The translations under genes were made by a program, and so were the position numbers. Source: Neonectria sp. B-13 (taxonomy: Eukaryota; Ascomycota; Sordariomycetes; Hypocreales; Nectriaceae). Taken from it: 64,000 bases of DNA. Shown in pieces: positions 1-9,780 of the stretch (its first letter is position 1; each line of letters starts with the position of its first letter). Below the pieces are notes generated by a model. The model had not been told where the DNA came from and made no database searches. It saw only the letters and a list, made by a program, of their open reading frames with translations. The stretch lies in NCBI GenBank assembly GCA_002682825.1, contig NOKP01000003.1, forward strand, positions 806,001-870,000. Reading direction: 5' to 3'.

Positions 1-1107
1 AACTATCAAGTTTGCCCAGCAATCATTGATGGCCAGCAGTATCTGTTTGTGGACACTGCAGGTTTTGGCGCAGCCGACATCGATGACATGGAAAACTTCC
101 ATGATATTATCACTTGCCTGGATGCTCTCAGTCCCTTTGTGACCATTTCCGGGGTTTTGTTCGTGTACGGTGGCAATCAAGGTCGAATGATGAAACACGA
201 CTCCACAACCATCCAGTGGGTGAAGTGCTTCTGCGGACCCGAATTCTACAAGCACATTACCATCGTGACAACCAAGTGGGACTCAATGAGCGACAGTGCT
301 TTCAAGCGATCTTGGGAAGTTGACCTACCTGACCTATTGAATGACCCCAAGCTCATTGAGATTCTCAACCCGTCGCCTGTTGGTCCTCGGCGCTATCACG
401 GAGGCATCGTTTACCACCATAGCATCAAGCAAGCCGCAACAAATGACCCGAGTCAACCAATTGAGCGACTGTCGGTGGAAGAGCATCTCGATGAAAGAGC
501 AGAGGAGGCTAGGGCCATGATTGCTAGGCGGTATAAGGAGGCAACAAAAGTGAAGCTGCAAGTCGTTCGCGAAATGGCGAACAAGACTCGCTGGGACATG
601 ACAGAAGCTGCAGAGGTCCTGCAACACAACCCTTCAGATCTTCATCTGGAGATAAAAAATGATCTCGTGCGTGTCTCGGTTTCAGTGGCGCCACGAACAA
701 CACCCGGTGAACCGCTAGATGAAGCGGAACGAGCCTCAAATGCACCCCCGCCTGTCGTTGCTTCGGAGGTCAAGCACTCACAAACAACACTAAATGCAAA
801 GGGAGTAGGAGCGACATTAGACACGAAATCGCCTCCCGGCGCCCCGGAAATCAAGAAAGCTCCTGATACACCGAAACCGAACCAAGAAAGAAAGTGCCCC
901 GAACGTCCCTGGTTTGGACAACTTTTTGCGTGGCTCGATGTCGCAAAGGAAGCCGCGCTATTCTTTATGGAGAGTCAGCGTGCCCAAGCGAACGCGAGGA
1001 AGAAGGGCTTGGGTCAACGAAGTACTTCTTGGATTGATACATGGGGAACTCTTTCCACCTGGTGGTCAGGGCCGCAAAGTGCTCCATCTGGTGATCATGG
1101 AAATTAG
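1..1107 (+). CDS. GTPase-like protein, 5'-truncated by window edge
   Basis: The frame is open from base 1, so the 5' end, including the expected P-loop, lies outside the window. Visible near the start is DTAGFG, a G3/Switch II-type DxxG motif, followed about 70 residues later by TTKWD, which resembles the G4 motif (T/NKxD) that sets guanine specificity. This pattern suits AIG1/septin-like P-loop GTPases common in fungi. The C-terminal 200 residues are charged and helical-looking (EEHLDERAEEARAMIARR), then Pro/Ser/Thr-rich, and end in a Trp-rich tail. No membrane segment or signal peptide is visible in the part present. Target and pathway are unknown. Introns further upstream cannot be excluded. 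The next gene on the right is a relic, so there is no operon-like or cluster context. Confidence 0.6.
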   Translation, partial: NYQVCPAIIDGQQYLFVDTAGFGAADIDDMENFHDIITCLDALSPFVTISGVLFVYGGNQGRMMKHDSTTIQWVKCFCGPEFYKHITIVTTKWDSMSDSAFKRSWEVDLPDLLNDPKLIEILNPSPVGPRRYHGGIVYHHSIKQAATNDPSQPIERLSVEEHLDERAEEARAMIARRYKEATKVKLQVVREMANKTRWDMTEAAEVLQHNPSDLHLEIKNDLVRVSVSVAPRTTPGEPLDEAERASNAPPPVVASEVKHSQTTLNAKGVGATLDTKSPPGAPEIKKAPDTPKPNQERKCPERPWFGQLFAWLDVAKEAALFFMESQRAQANARKKGLGQRSTSWIDTWGTLSTWWSGPQSAPSGDHGN

Positions 1108-1841
1108 GAGACCCGAAGGCCCTGTACTAGGATAGGAATGTCTTACCTCTTTGTCTTTCTGAGCACACGTCTTTTTGCCCCACATTAGTCTTGATTCAAA
1201 GATTTGGAGTAGCGGGAGGCAGTAACTTTCGGCGTCCGACAGATCATTTGTTCATTCCACTAGGTAGCTAGCAAGGCATCAGTCATCAGGGTCGAGAATA
1301 GTTGTCACTGTGAAGGTTGGTGTGGCTTCTTCTTATTTCTCAAACATAGCATGGGAAATGTAGTAGTGTCTTTGACATTGTTCACCATGTTGCGATGAAT
1401 GCAAATGGAAAGGGAAATAAAAAGGTGAAATACAACAGACAAGAACAAAAAGAAATTGTAGTCAGCAATAGCTTCAGAATTGGTACATTCACCCGCTAAA
1501 GAATCTTCCATTAAATCCGGACATACCAAAGATAATATTGGAACTTCTGCATCCTCCGGCGTTGAGACCGTTGGACTATAGATACACGACCGAATGTTGG
1601 ATGTAGCCTCTACCAGTTCAATACAGCGCCTTCCCATCCCAAACCAATTCCTAGTTGAATCAAACCACTTCTTTAATTTCAACCTTTACGCCATTTTCCT
1701 GAAGACTTTCCAAAAATGTGCTGGTGGCGTCAAGGGTGGATGTGGTTTGGACATTTCCCTTGCAGGCGAGCAGGCGCTCTTATGGTAAAGTCTGGGACAG
1801 TAGGGTATATCATTAACGACTGATGCCCCACGAAACAGGCG
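1108..1841. other. intergenic, no gene supported
   Basis: About 730 bases with only short random-looking frames on both strands. A 125-codon minus-strand frame at 1305-1682 shows no recognisable motif, and I do not support it as a gene. Confidence 0.5.
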
Positions 1842-2368
1842 CAGTACTCGCAAGGCTCTGGCTACGATGCACCTCAGCAGCCCAACCACGATAACCGCGG
1901 CCAATCACCTTACGACCAACAACACGGCGGACAATACGTGGCTACTTCGGCATATCCCGGCGGTGCTCAGGGTCAAGCGGGACCTGATGGAGAGCGAGGC
2001 CTAGGTGCCACTCCTGCTGGGGGTGGCGTTGCCGCATGGGCGGCTCATAAGGCTGGAGGAGGTTTCTTAGGCACTCTCGCAGGTGCCGCTTCTGGAGTGC
2101 AAACGTGATTGAGCACAAGTTCAAGAAGCACAAGAAGAATAAGAAGTACTACAAGGATGGGCACCCTAGAGCTTTCTCTGGTGACTCCACTAGCAGCAGT
2201 GATTCCAACTCGGAAGACAAGCAGCGACGTCGCGACGGTCCTCCCCCTCCCCATCACGGGAGACATCCTCACCATGGTGGTGGTTACGGCTATAATGATG
2301 GCCCTGGCTTCCATATCGGCGTGGTCTCAAGGTCATCCTTTGATTTGACAGGCCTCTGTTGCCGTTGA
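1842..2368 (+). pseudogene. Gly/Gln-rich, Lys-rich protein relic with frameshift
   Basis: From 1842 one frame reads a Tyr/Gln/Gly-rich low-complexity stretch (QYSQGSGYDAPQQ...) then GGVAAWAAHKAGGGFLG and LAGAASG. It stops at about 2108. Shifting by one base near 2096-2105 restores sense: ...SGANVIEHKFKKHKK..., a Lys/His-rich segment followed by a Ser/Asp-rich acidic stretch and a His/Gly/Tyr-rich tail to 2368. The order of Gln/Gly-rich N-terminus, Gly/Ala hydrophobic hinge and Lys/His-rich block is typical of fungal glycine-rich surface or stress proteins, so a single-base indel in a once-coding gene is the simplest reading. No start codon or promoter is assigned. The function is not known. 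A spliced live gene with a tiny intron at the junction is less likely. Confidence 0.45.
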
Positions 2369-3099
2369 CTGCTCGCAACGGCTGCGGCCGCCCCTCTCCA
2401 AGCCGTATTCCTTTACAAGCTTGACAAGCTGAGGGATTTGTCAGGAATAAGACAAGCGCGTTGTCTTACCAAGCGACCTGGTTACCCTTATTATCAGCTG
2501 TAAGGATAGCCCTGATTTCATTAAATTTGAGGCTGCCGGCAGCTGTGTTATCCGCAACTTTCAGCTTGGTAAGGGGCTTATAGATGCCACAGTTCCTGCG
2601 GGCTGTACACATGGCGCCGTGGTCACACTGCCGGAGTCGTCGAAAGAGGTCGCAAGAGGAGAATAAGTTATCGAGAAATATGTCATCAGCGGGCTGCTCG
2701 CGGCGGCTGTCATCAATGCGAATGAGGCTATTGTCATCATACGCATTGACTGTCTGGGTGGAGAGCTTTCATCTATGAGGGCGCACAGAATGACCCCCTA
2801 ACCACTCTAGAGGAGAGCGCGAGATAGCCGTGTCCTTGTTTCAGTGCTGGATGGGTCCATCAGTAACCGAGCTAGCACACGAGTTCGGCTGGAAGGATGG
2901 AAAATAAAGGTCCGCAAGATCTTAACGTCGCCGTCACGTTCCTGTTCCTCACTTGGATCATTGTTGGTCGGCGAGTTTACTGCTAAACAGCTGTGATACG
3001 ATCGTTTGGTGTCTATGAAAAATTGATGGTCTTCCTCCTTGTATGTATGAAGATACCTAGAACCAAGTGTCGGATCACAATTATCTAGTCGCAATGATT
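2369..3099. other. intergenic, no gene supported
   Basis: No convincing reading frame was found. Short frames on both strands (for example 2584-2778 + and 2807-3136 -) lack recognisable motifs. Confidence 0.45.
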
Positions 3100-4095
3100 T
3101 CAAGACAACCCGACAAGCCTGAGCGAGTCCCTCCATAGTCGACCCTCGGCCTCCGGATCGAACGCGTGCTTGGCGTACCCCGAGCCAAAAGCGTTACTCT
3201 CGTCCTCTGAGGGATCCGCCTCAGCGCACTCGGCAAGATATTTCCCTCCCCTTCCCTCCCACTGCTTCCCAATCGCCGCCCAGACAGTGGTTGCAGCTCC
3301 TTGCTCAGGGCTCTTGAATTGCTTAAAGAGCTCCCCGTCCTTGCCGGCGCTCTCCAACTCAGCTTGTGGGAGATGCTTTGCGAGAGGGGTCATGATCCCA
3401 CCAGGGTGTAGGCTTATCCCGTGAAGGCCCTCAGAGCCATATCGCCGCTCCAGTTCGTTGGCCATGTAGATGTTGGCAGTTTTGGACTGTGCATAAGCTC
3501 CCCAAGCTGTATATTCGCTCTTTTCGAAGTTATAGTTGTCCGAGGCATTGATGCCATTTCTCAGGTGTGCGGTAGAAGCCACAACGACAACACGGCTGTG
3601 AAAGTCTGGCGTAGTAGCTGCCAGCAGTGCCGGCTTTAGCAGCTCGAAGAACAAGAAGTGAGACAAGTGATTGGTGCCAAACTGCAGTTCGTGACCGTCT
3701 TTAGTGAACTGAAGGGTCTGGACGGCCATGATTCCGGCATTGTTGACCAGGATGTTGATCTTGTCCGTCTTAGCTAGAATGCTGTTGGCTGCGAGACGGA
3801 CACTTTCCAGAGACTCTTGGTCCATCTCGACAAGCTCCATGCGGCTGGGGTCGAAAATGCCAGCCAGGGCTTCTTTAGCTTTGGCGAGATTTCGGGCCGT
3901 CAAGAAAAGCTTCGCTCCGGTAGCCGAGAGAGCACGAACTGTCTCGATTCCAATCCCTGACGAGGTGCCAGTGATGACAATGACCTTGTCGTCCAGTTTG
4001 CCCTCCACACCTTCATCTTTGATGATCTGCAGGGCGGTTGGTCTGGCGTCGCCGGGACCCTGAGGATTGGCGTGGGCTGCTGCGTAGCGAGACAT
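3100..4095 (-). CDS. short-chain dehydrogenase/reductase (WWOX/retinol dehydrogenase-like)
   Basis: 331 aa, intronless, starting at ATG 4095 (MSRYAAAH); the frame runs further upstream but without another ATG. The classical SDR signature is complete: TGTSSGIG cofactor loop near residues 42-49, NNAG about 75 residues later, a serine in VVVVASTAHLRNG, and the catalytic YAQSK (YxxxK). LHPGGIMTPL is the expected PG motif after the active site. It should be a cytosolic NAD(P)(H)-dependent oxidoreductase of the fungal retinol-dehydrogenase/WWOX-like group acting on an unknown small alcohol or ketone. Its promoter overlaps or abuts the left arm of a long inverted repeat (from 4278). No oxidised or reduced residue can be tied to the peptide synthetase 8 kb away, so a tailoring role is only a possibility. 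Confidence 0.85.
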   Translation of the reverse strand: MSRYAAAHANPQGPGDARPTALQIIKDEGVEGKLDDKVIVITGTSSGIGIETVRALSATGAKLFLTARNLAKAKEALAGIFDPSRMELVEMDQESLESVRLAANSILAKTDKINILVNNAGIMAVQTLQFTKDGHELQFGTNHLSHFLFFELLKPALLAATTPDFHSRVVVVASTAHLRNGINASDNYNFEKSEYTAWGAYAQSKTANIYMANELERRYGSEGLHGISLHPGGIMTPLAKHLPQAELESAGKDGELFKQFKSPEQGAATTVWAAIGKQWEGRGGKYLAECAEADPSEDESNAFGSGYAKHAFDPEAEGRLWRDSLRLVGLS

Positions 4096-4277
4096 GGTTG
4101 GTGATTTTGTCGATTGAAAATTGGGGCTGAGAGGTGATGTAGGCAAGGAACAAGTTGATCAGTATGGAGATGGACCTAGGAAGCGGATGATCCCCAGGTC
4201 TTTATACTTGGTTCGGAGATACATCCTCCGCCTATAAACATTATTCTGTCTATGTAGTGTGATATCCTTATCTCCTG

Positions 4278-4672
4278 TCTCCGTGTCTCTTAGTCCCCGA
4301 GCGCCCCGGGTTCTCTCGCCGCTCCTGCACGGTTGCTGTCTCCGTCGGAACTTTAACTCTTGAAGCATCGTGGCTGACCGTCTTTGCCCTTTCCGTCTAG
4401 CGCCAGAGTTGACTTGGCTACAGGCTTTGTAAGTTGGCTGACCGTTTTTGCCCTTTCCATCACAGCATCGGAGTTGACCTAGTTATAGGCTTTATAAGCT
4501 GGCTGACCGTTTTTGCCCTTTCCATCATAGCGTCGGAGTTGACCTTGTTACAGGCTCCACTAGCTGGCTGACAGTTTTCGCCTTTTTAGGCTTAGCCCTT
4601 CGCATGACGCTTGGCGGCGATGATGGAAATTCCCAAATGTCGAGTCCCGGTCCTGATGTTACTCAGACTGAT
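4278..4672 (+). repeat. left arm of a 6 kb-spaced inverted repeat
   Basis: The sequence from about 4278 (ctccgtgtctcttagtccc) to about 4672 (ccggtcctgatgttact) recurs, reverse-complemented and diverged, at 10410-10662. Matching landmarks in the same order are ctccgtgt.tcttagtccc, ctcctgcac, gcgtcggagttgacct, ctggctgacagttttcgcct, cttagcc.ttcgcatga and ccggtcctgatgttact. The left arm is longer because it carries about two extra copies of a 65-base unit. Weaker similarity may continue outward to about 4195. Confidence 0.8.
4371..4605 (+). repeat. 65-bp tandem repeat, about 3.5 units
   Basis: Units begin with tggctgac(c/a)g at 4371, 4435, 4500 and 4565 (spacing 64, 65, 65). Each contains a ttgccctttcc block and a gagttgac(c/t)t block. 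The last unit is partial and runs into the inward part of the inverted-repeat arm. The right arm holds only one unit, so the expansion happened in the left copy. Confidence 0.85.
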
Positions 4673-4700
4673 GTTCCTCTCATGTCAGCTTGTTGCAAAG

Positions 4701-5712
4701 ATGGTGCCCACTAGCCAACAGCCCACTGTGGAGGAGCGGAGAGAGCGCAAGAAATTGCAGAACCGACTGAACCAGAGAGCACGCAGTAAGATTGCAAGAT
4801 GCCTCTAACTGTACGCTGTCTTCCTAGCTGATGGAATGATCAGGGCAGCGGATCAAGGACCACAAGGACACGGATACCAAGACTCAAAAGAACCCTTTTC
4901 GGATTGGACGCTGGCGATTGGATGATGGTCTTGGCCTCTCAATGCAGACTTCTCGGCCCATTGTTCTCACTTCGGAGACCGCTGCCAACGACCGACAGGC
5001 TCTTGACCATGGAACCACACAACCACTCCAGCCTCAGATAACCAAGCTCCGCAGAATACCAAGCGGAGCACTGCTTTCTCTAGATCCCGAACTAGTCCAT
5101 GATCCCAGGCCTTCTCTACCTGCTGACCACATTCTGATCCATCTAATCAACCACAACGCATGCCGAGGGCTCATGCATAACAGAAGTGTGGTGAGAGTCG
5201 TGGCAAGTTACATCAGCGCCGTTCACGATCCGCCCCTACCCCCCGACTTCGCAACAGGTTGCGAAACCGTGGTGCTTCGACCTACTCACCGAACAATGCC
5301 AATCGACCTTTTACCAACACAGCTTCAAATGAATAACCCACATCCTACCTGGATGGACACGCTTCCGTTCCCTGAAATCAGGGACAATCTCATCAGGCGG
5401 CAAAATCTGTTCAACCACAAGCACTTTTTAGAGGATCTTGTTGGCGATCTTGTATACTTCGTTCCACTGCCTGCACAGAGTCAGAGAGGCCCGGTGTCAA
5501 CACCAAGTTCACAGCAGTATCGGCAGCAAGATGACAGCCAATCTGCACAAGATCGGAAGGGACTTATTCTATGGGGAGAGCCGCATTTGAAAGAGAATTG
5601 GGAAGCTACTGCTCGTTTTTTGACAAAGTGGTCATGGGCTGTCGAGGGATGCCGTGAACTTGTCGACATCTCGAACAAATGGAGAACTACGAGGGGCGAA
5701 TATTCTCTATAG
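4701..5712 (+). CDS. bZIP-type transcription factor with DUF3425 domain (one intron)
   Basis: Modelled as exon 1 4701-4785 and exon 2 4844-5712, giving 317 aa. The 58-base intron has donor GTAAGA, branch CTCTAAC and acceptor ATCAG. Splicing joins the basic region ERRERKKLQNRLNQRAR to RQRIKDHKDTDTKTQ in one frame, the usual fungal bZIP/DUF3425 basic motif. The C-terminal half carries DUF3425-like sequence (DHILIHLINHNACRG, PTHRTMPIDLLPTQLQMNNPHPTWMD, WTARF/LTKWSW-type helix and a C-terminal KWR). It should act as a nuclear DNA-binding regulator. The start at 4701 is the first ATG before the basic region; an in-frame ATG at 4611 gives an unlikely hydrophobic N-terminus, and a further 5' exon is possible. 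The 5' region is formed by the inverted-repeat arm. A regulatory link to the peptide synthetase is not shown. Confidence 0.7.
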
Positions 5713-5982
5713 ATACGTCCTCAAAGCGGGCAATAACTGGCTTTGTATCATATCTTACATAGTACTTGGCTAAACTGGCGTTGGTGACTTATGCTTAGGC
5801 CATCTCAATTACACCCTTTCCATACCGTGCCTCCGAATCACGTTTCTATCTCAGGTATTAGACAGAGCACAAATAGAGACCACGACTCAATACAGATCTT
5901 TATAACTATCATGATAATTCTGTAGAAAGTGGCTGTATAGTGGTGAATTACTGGACTAATTGGATATCTTTGGCGTACAGTA

Positions 5983-6440
5983 TCACACATAGTGAGTGTT
6001 TTGGAACTGATCAGTTAGCATCCAAGACGTCCATCGAGGTACGAAAGGAGCTCCGGGTTTCAGCACTAGGTTTACCTCTCTAACTAGTTCTGGGAAGTGG
6101 AAGAGGTAGTGAAGTGCAAGCGAGCCGAACACCACGTCGTATGTCCCCTCGTCAGAATCAGGGAGTCTCAGACTGTCCAAGTCTGCCCGCTCGTATGTAA
6201 TGCCGGGATCTTCCGTCATGGCTTGCGCTCGGTCGAGCATGTTTTACGACAGATCAATCATGTAAACAGACGAAGCGCCTGCACTTCGTGCCCAGCGATA
6301 AAATCACCCAAAGCCACAGCCGAGATCCAGGACCCGAAGCCCAGACAGGTCTGAGAGGCCAGACCTTAGTATTGGCTGATTTCGGTCAGAGTGAATGTTA
6401 CTCTATGGAAATACGGAATGAGCTACCATTACGGATCTAC
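5983..6440 (-). pseudogene. SAM-dependent methyltransferase relic (two premature stops)
   Basis: Reading the minus strand from about 6440, the frame gives QPILRSGLSDLSGLRVLDLGCGFG, the SAM-binding motif I of a class I methyltransferase (UbiE/type 11). It then hits TGA (6304-6306), where Trp or a similar residue is expected, continues FYRWARSAGASSVYMIDLS, hits TAA (6244-6246), and continues MLDRAQAMT...YERADLDSL...YDVVFGSLALHYL...LVREVNLVLKPGAPFV before losing similarity. Both stops are explained by C:G-to-T:A changes (TGG to TGA, CAA to TAA), as RIP produces. The N-terminus and the last third are missing or scrambled. The original protein would have been a soluble small-molecule methyltransferase. 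Confidence 0.75.
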
Positions 6441-6796
6441 TCCGTAGGAACAATGCAATGCCAAGATGAGAAGAGCTTCTCGTACGATCTCGAGTCATTT
6501 CTGTAATAGTGCCCGCGTGGCATACCACAAGTGGTAATGGGTGTGGAGTTGTGGAGTTGCGGAGTTGCGGAGTTGCAGCCGTCAAGACCTAAGTACGAGC
6601 AAAACGAATTACTCATTGCCGTCAGTAGGTATATAAATATATATAATGGCCTTCCAGCCAAGAAAATAGTGAAATTTCATTCCCATAGCCTTCAGGAAAC
6701 CACGACATATCAGAGTAAAGGTTCCATATTTTGTTAACGGAGGTACAAACGAAATTGCCTCTCTCTTCAACCTATCACCTCGATCATCCTATAAGC

Positions 6797-7400
6797 ATGG
6801 CTAAGGAAGTAATCGATGGGACAGGGTCATTCTTCCCCCGGGCCGGCGTTGCGCAAGATGGCTGGTCAACAAAGGAAGACGCAACAGCCACATGCTATTG
6901 TGGTACTGTGCAACTTTATTTTGTAAGTTCGTTAAAATTCCTCAAAGACGCATGTATCTCATCGTTGTTAGCCTCTATCTAAACCAGGCTTCGTTGTCGC
7001 CTTTGTCTGCCACTGCAGTGACTGCCGCAAAATCACAGCTTCGATGTTTACCTCTGGTTTCGTTATTCTTGACACTTACTTAAAACATGTCCGTGGGGAA
7101 GAAAATCTTAAGCAATTCAGCCAATCACAAACAATCGAGCAAAAGGGGAACCTCATGACCAACTTCTTTTGCAGTACTTGTGGGTCATTGATGTACCGGA
7201 GAGGTGCAACTCTGCCAGGGGCGAGTATACTTAGGATCGGCACGGTAGATGATTTCAAGCTTGGGGAGACTGCGTTGAGGCCAAGGATCGAGCAGTATGT
7301 AAAGCATAGAGTGGATTGGATCAAGGATATAGAGGATATGGTGCAATTCGAGGGACAAGCTTCGGTGGAGAAAATCGTGGGACAAGCTTCGGCTAAATAA
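6797..7400 (+). CDS. GFA-family (Mss4-like fold) zinc protein, one intron
   Basis: About 180 aa from exon 1 6797-6926 and exon 2 6988-7400. Zinc-ligand motifs of the glutathione-dependent formaldehyde-activating (GFA) family are present in order: CYCG (CxC) near residue 33, CHCSDCRKITASMF (CxCxxC) after the intron, and FFCSTCGSLMYRR (CxxC). The tail SILRIGTVDDF is also typical of fungal members. The intron is 61 bases, donor GTTCGT, acceptor ACCAG. A stronger-looking donor GTAAGT four bases upstream would break the frame, so I preferred GTTCGT, which fits the fungal GTNNGT rule. If that choice is wrong the gene is broken. These proteins are soluble carbon-sulfur lyase-fold proteins, mostly of unknown substrate. 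The gene lies between the methyltransferase relic and the transposase relic, inside the inverted-repeat bracket. Confidence 0.75.
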
Positions 7401-7599
7401 GTCTTTTGCAAACAGCTAGTTTCGGCTGATACAGAATACCTCGCAACAAAGAGGACGGGAGGGGTTGCCCCTGGAGAGCCAAGAAGGCCGACGTGCTACA
7501 CATGTTAGATCATAAACTTGACATAATTGATATGGTTATATCATCCTATGGTTTTTACTGGAGTTTTGCGCACTTCCCCCCGGACCCACCACCTTTCCA

Positions 7600-8740
7600 A
7601 CTTCAACACGCGTTTGCTCCCCAAACGACAATGTCTGCTCAAACACAAGAAGCAAGAATCATTTCAGCCATTGACGCTATCCAGAAATCTAAAAAAAACT
7701 CAGCCGTCGCATCGCTGTAAGGCTATATCACGTCTCCGAATCGACCTTGCGTAGCATAACAAACGGCGTAACTGCACTTTCCAATCGCCGGCCCGCGGCT
7801 CAGATTTTAAAAGCAATAGAGGAAAATGTTATTGTCAAATACATGTTGGACGAAGACGGGCGAGGATTTCCGCCCCGGATTGCTGACGTGGAAGATATAG
7901 CGAACTACATCCTCACGAAGCGTCGGACACGTCGGGTCGGCAAGCAGTGGGCATACCGGTTCGTCCAACGGCGACAAGAGCTCAAGATGCGCTTTTATTA
8001 CGTATACGAATTCTAGAGGGTCCTCTGCGAGGATGCAAAGCTTCTCGAGGATTGGTTACGGCACGTGGCAAATATGAGGACAAAGTACGATATACAGGAC
8101 GCCGACCTATACAATTTCGACGAGACCGGCTTTATGATGGGTGTTATCTGCCACGACATGGTGGGCACACGGTCTGATGGCAATCTGGAATGGGCGAACG
8201 GTCATCACATGCACCAGTGGGGAGGGTTGGAGTAAGCCTCCGTTTCTCGTCGTTGAAGGCCAGTACCACCTAGCCAGCTAGTACACAGCGACCGGCCTAC
8301 TACCGCAGACTGGGCCATAAAACCCACCTGAAATGGGTAGAGAGATAACGAGAAAGGCTTAGAATGGCTCAAGCACTTCGACAAGCACACTGCGTCGCGC
8401 GCAAGAGGTGCCTATCGGTTGTTAGTACTCAACGGGCACAAGAGCCATCACTCCCCTGCCTTTGGCGAGTTTTGCAAGGCCAGAAAGATTATTGCACTAC
8501 CCTTGCTGCCGCATTCATCGCAGTTAACCCAGCCGCTTGATGTTGGGTACTTTACTTTCTTGGAGGAGTATAGTCGCCAGATCGAGCACTTCATCAAGTC
8601 ACAAGTTAACCACATCACCAAGGTCGAGTTTTCATCGCGTTTAACGAAGCCTATCATGCGACTTTCACAGGCAAAAACATAAAGGCAGGCTTCTGCAGAG
8701 TAAAGATAGATATGAACCAGATCCGGCTGAGTGTTTAAGA
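7600..8740 (+). mobile_element. degenerate pogo/Fot1-like transposon (DDE transposase relic)
   Basis: Broken frames together spell a fungal pogo/Fot1-type transposase: MSAQTQEARIISAIDAIQ (N-terminal HTH region) from 7631, a CENP-B-like HTH part (FPPRIADVEDIANYIL...KQWAYRFVQRR) at 7870-7980, and DLYNFDETGFMMG (first catalytic Asp) at about 8104-8142. These are followed by LLVLNGHKSHHS at 8419-8454 and ALPLLPHSSQLTQPLDVGYF at about 8500-8550. Stops interrupt at 8014-8016 and repeatedly between 8230 and 8340. The second catalytic Asp (normally ...DGHxSH) is Asn, codon AAC at 8431-8433, a G-to-A change. The copy cannot be active. Terminal repeats were not identified. Confidence 0.8.
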
Positions 8741-8835
8741 GATTGCTTTTATTCGGCAATCCCACGCCTATTTTCTCATCCCCATAACGTTTCTACCTAA
8801 GGAGATAGGAAAAAGGACTCAGAAAGAGCATTTTC

Positions 8836-9780
8836 CTATTCCTCCAGCATTGTCTTGAAAACTTCAGCAGGCGTACGTTTCGGCGCAGCTAGCTGAAGGA
8901 CCTCCTTGCTAGTCGTAGAAGCTCTGCACTTCCCCTCCCAGGCTGTTTTCGGGGCATACTTGATCGACAGAATGAGACTCTTGGACTCTTGACTTTGGGC
9001 TGCCTGGTGGTCGATAAATGATAGGTCCTGAAAGCGAACATCTTCAACTTCGGTGCCAATGTACTCCTCAATCATAGTAATAATTTGGCGCCCGGTGATA
9101 TCCTCTGGTCCGTTCAAGACGTATTTAGCCTTGTTGTGCGGGATAACATTATCCGTGATCAAGAGGTGAGCTGCGAAAACTCCGACGTCATTCGAGTCGA
9201 TGATGCCAACAGGCGCATCCTCAGAAGCCATAAGCCTTAGGGTATCCTGCTTCCCGGTCTTGCGGAAGTTCTTGATCAACTCGGTAGCAGGAGAAAGGTA
9301 GAATTGTGAAAAGACATTGGGCTGTAGCGAAGTCCATTGTAGTCGCTCAAATTCTGGCGAGCTCAGCAAGGCCTCAATTGCCCAGTGTATCCTTGGATAG
9401 TAGGCAGGGCAATCCGGACGTACATTTGCAGCGGTTGTTGAGATTCGTACAACATACTGAACGCCTGCTGTAAGAGCAGCCAGGTGAAATGCCGATTCTT
9501 CAGCGAACTGATTCGGGTGTACGTGTGAAGCAATGAAAGCTCTCACAACATTGTTGTAACGGAGCCAGTCCGGGGTGATGTCAGCCCAATTCTTTTCCAC
9601 CACTTCGACGTTGGGCAATTCGGCGAGCTGTTGTGCTGTAGCTCCGCTCAAGGAACGTGTAAGAGCAAGGATTCTGTGTCCAGAAAAGTTGGTGGTGGTT
9701 TTCAGAAGTTCTGACAAGGTTTTGACAACGCCTCGTCCGGTATTGCCAGTGGCGCCGGCGACAAGGATGGTAGGAGCCAT
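8836..9780 (-). CDS. NmrA-like NAD(P)-binding protein
   Basis: 314 aa, intronless, starting at ATG 9780 (MAPTILVAGATGNTGRGV); the frame continues upstream without another ATG. The N-terminus is a Rossmann strand with the GATGNTG dinucleotide loop at residues 8-14, the hallmark of atypical SDR/NmrA and isoflavone-reductase-like proteins. Downstream are VRISTTAANV, the NVFSQFYLSPATELI region and a PVGIIDSNDVGVFAAHLL segment followed by LNGPEDITGRQI, all usual for the family. There is no canonical YxxxK pair. Family members are either redox-sensing regulators or NAD(P)-dependent reductases, and sequence alone does not decide. It is the closest intact gene upstream of the synthetase but is transcribed away from it, with about 2.6 kb and an inverted-repeat arm between. 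A role in peptide biosynthesis is unproven. Confidence 0.82.
   Translation of the reverse strand: MAPTILVAGATGNTGRGVVKTLSELLKTTTNFSGHRILALTRSLSGATAQQLAELPNVEVVEKNWADITPDWLRYNNVVRAFIASHVHPNQFAEESAFHLAALTAGVQYVVRISTTAANVRPDCPAYYPRIHWAIEALLSSPEFERLQWTSLQPNVFSQFYLSPATELIKNFRKTGKQDTLRLMASEDAPVGIIDSNDVGVFAAHLLITDNVIPHNKAKYVLNGPEDITGRQIITMIEEYIGTEVEDVRFQDLSFIDHQAAQSQESKSLILSIKYAPKTAWEGKCRASTTSKEVLQLAAPKRTPAEVFKTMLEE

Noticed and set aside
1305..1682. 125-codon minus-strand frame
   Set aside because: No motif, AT-rich and inside an intergenic region. Not supportable as a gene.
4918..5712. Stand-alone 264-codon gene starting at 4918
   Set aside because: The start is TTG and the frame lacks the basic region. 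The spliced model from 4701 joins it to a bZIP basic motif.
6923..6987. GFA intron with donor GTAAGT at 6923
   Set aside because: It leaves exon 2 in the wrong frame. Donor GTTCGT at 6927 restores the zinc motifs.
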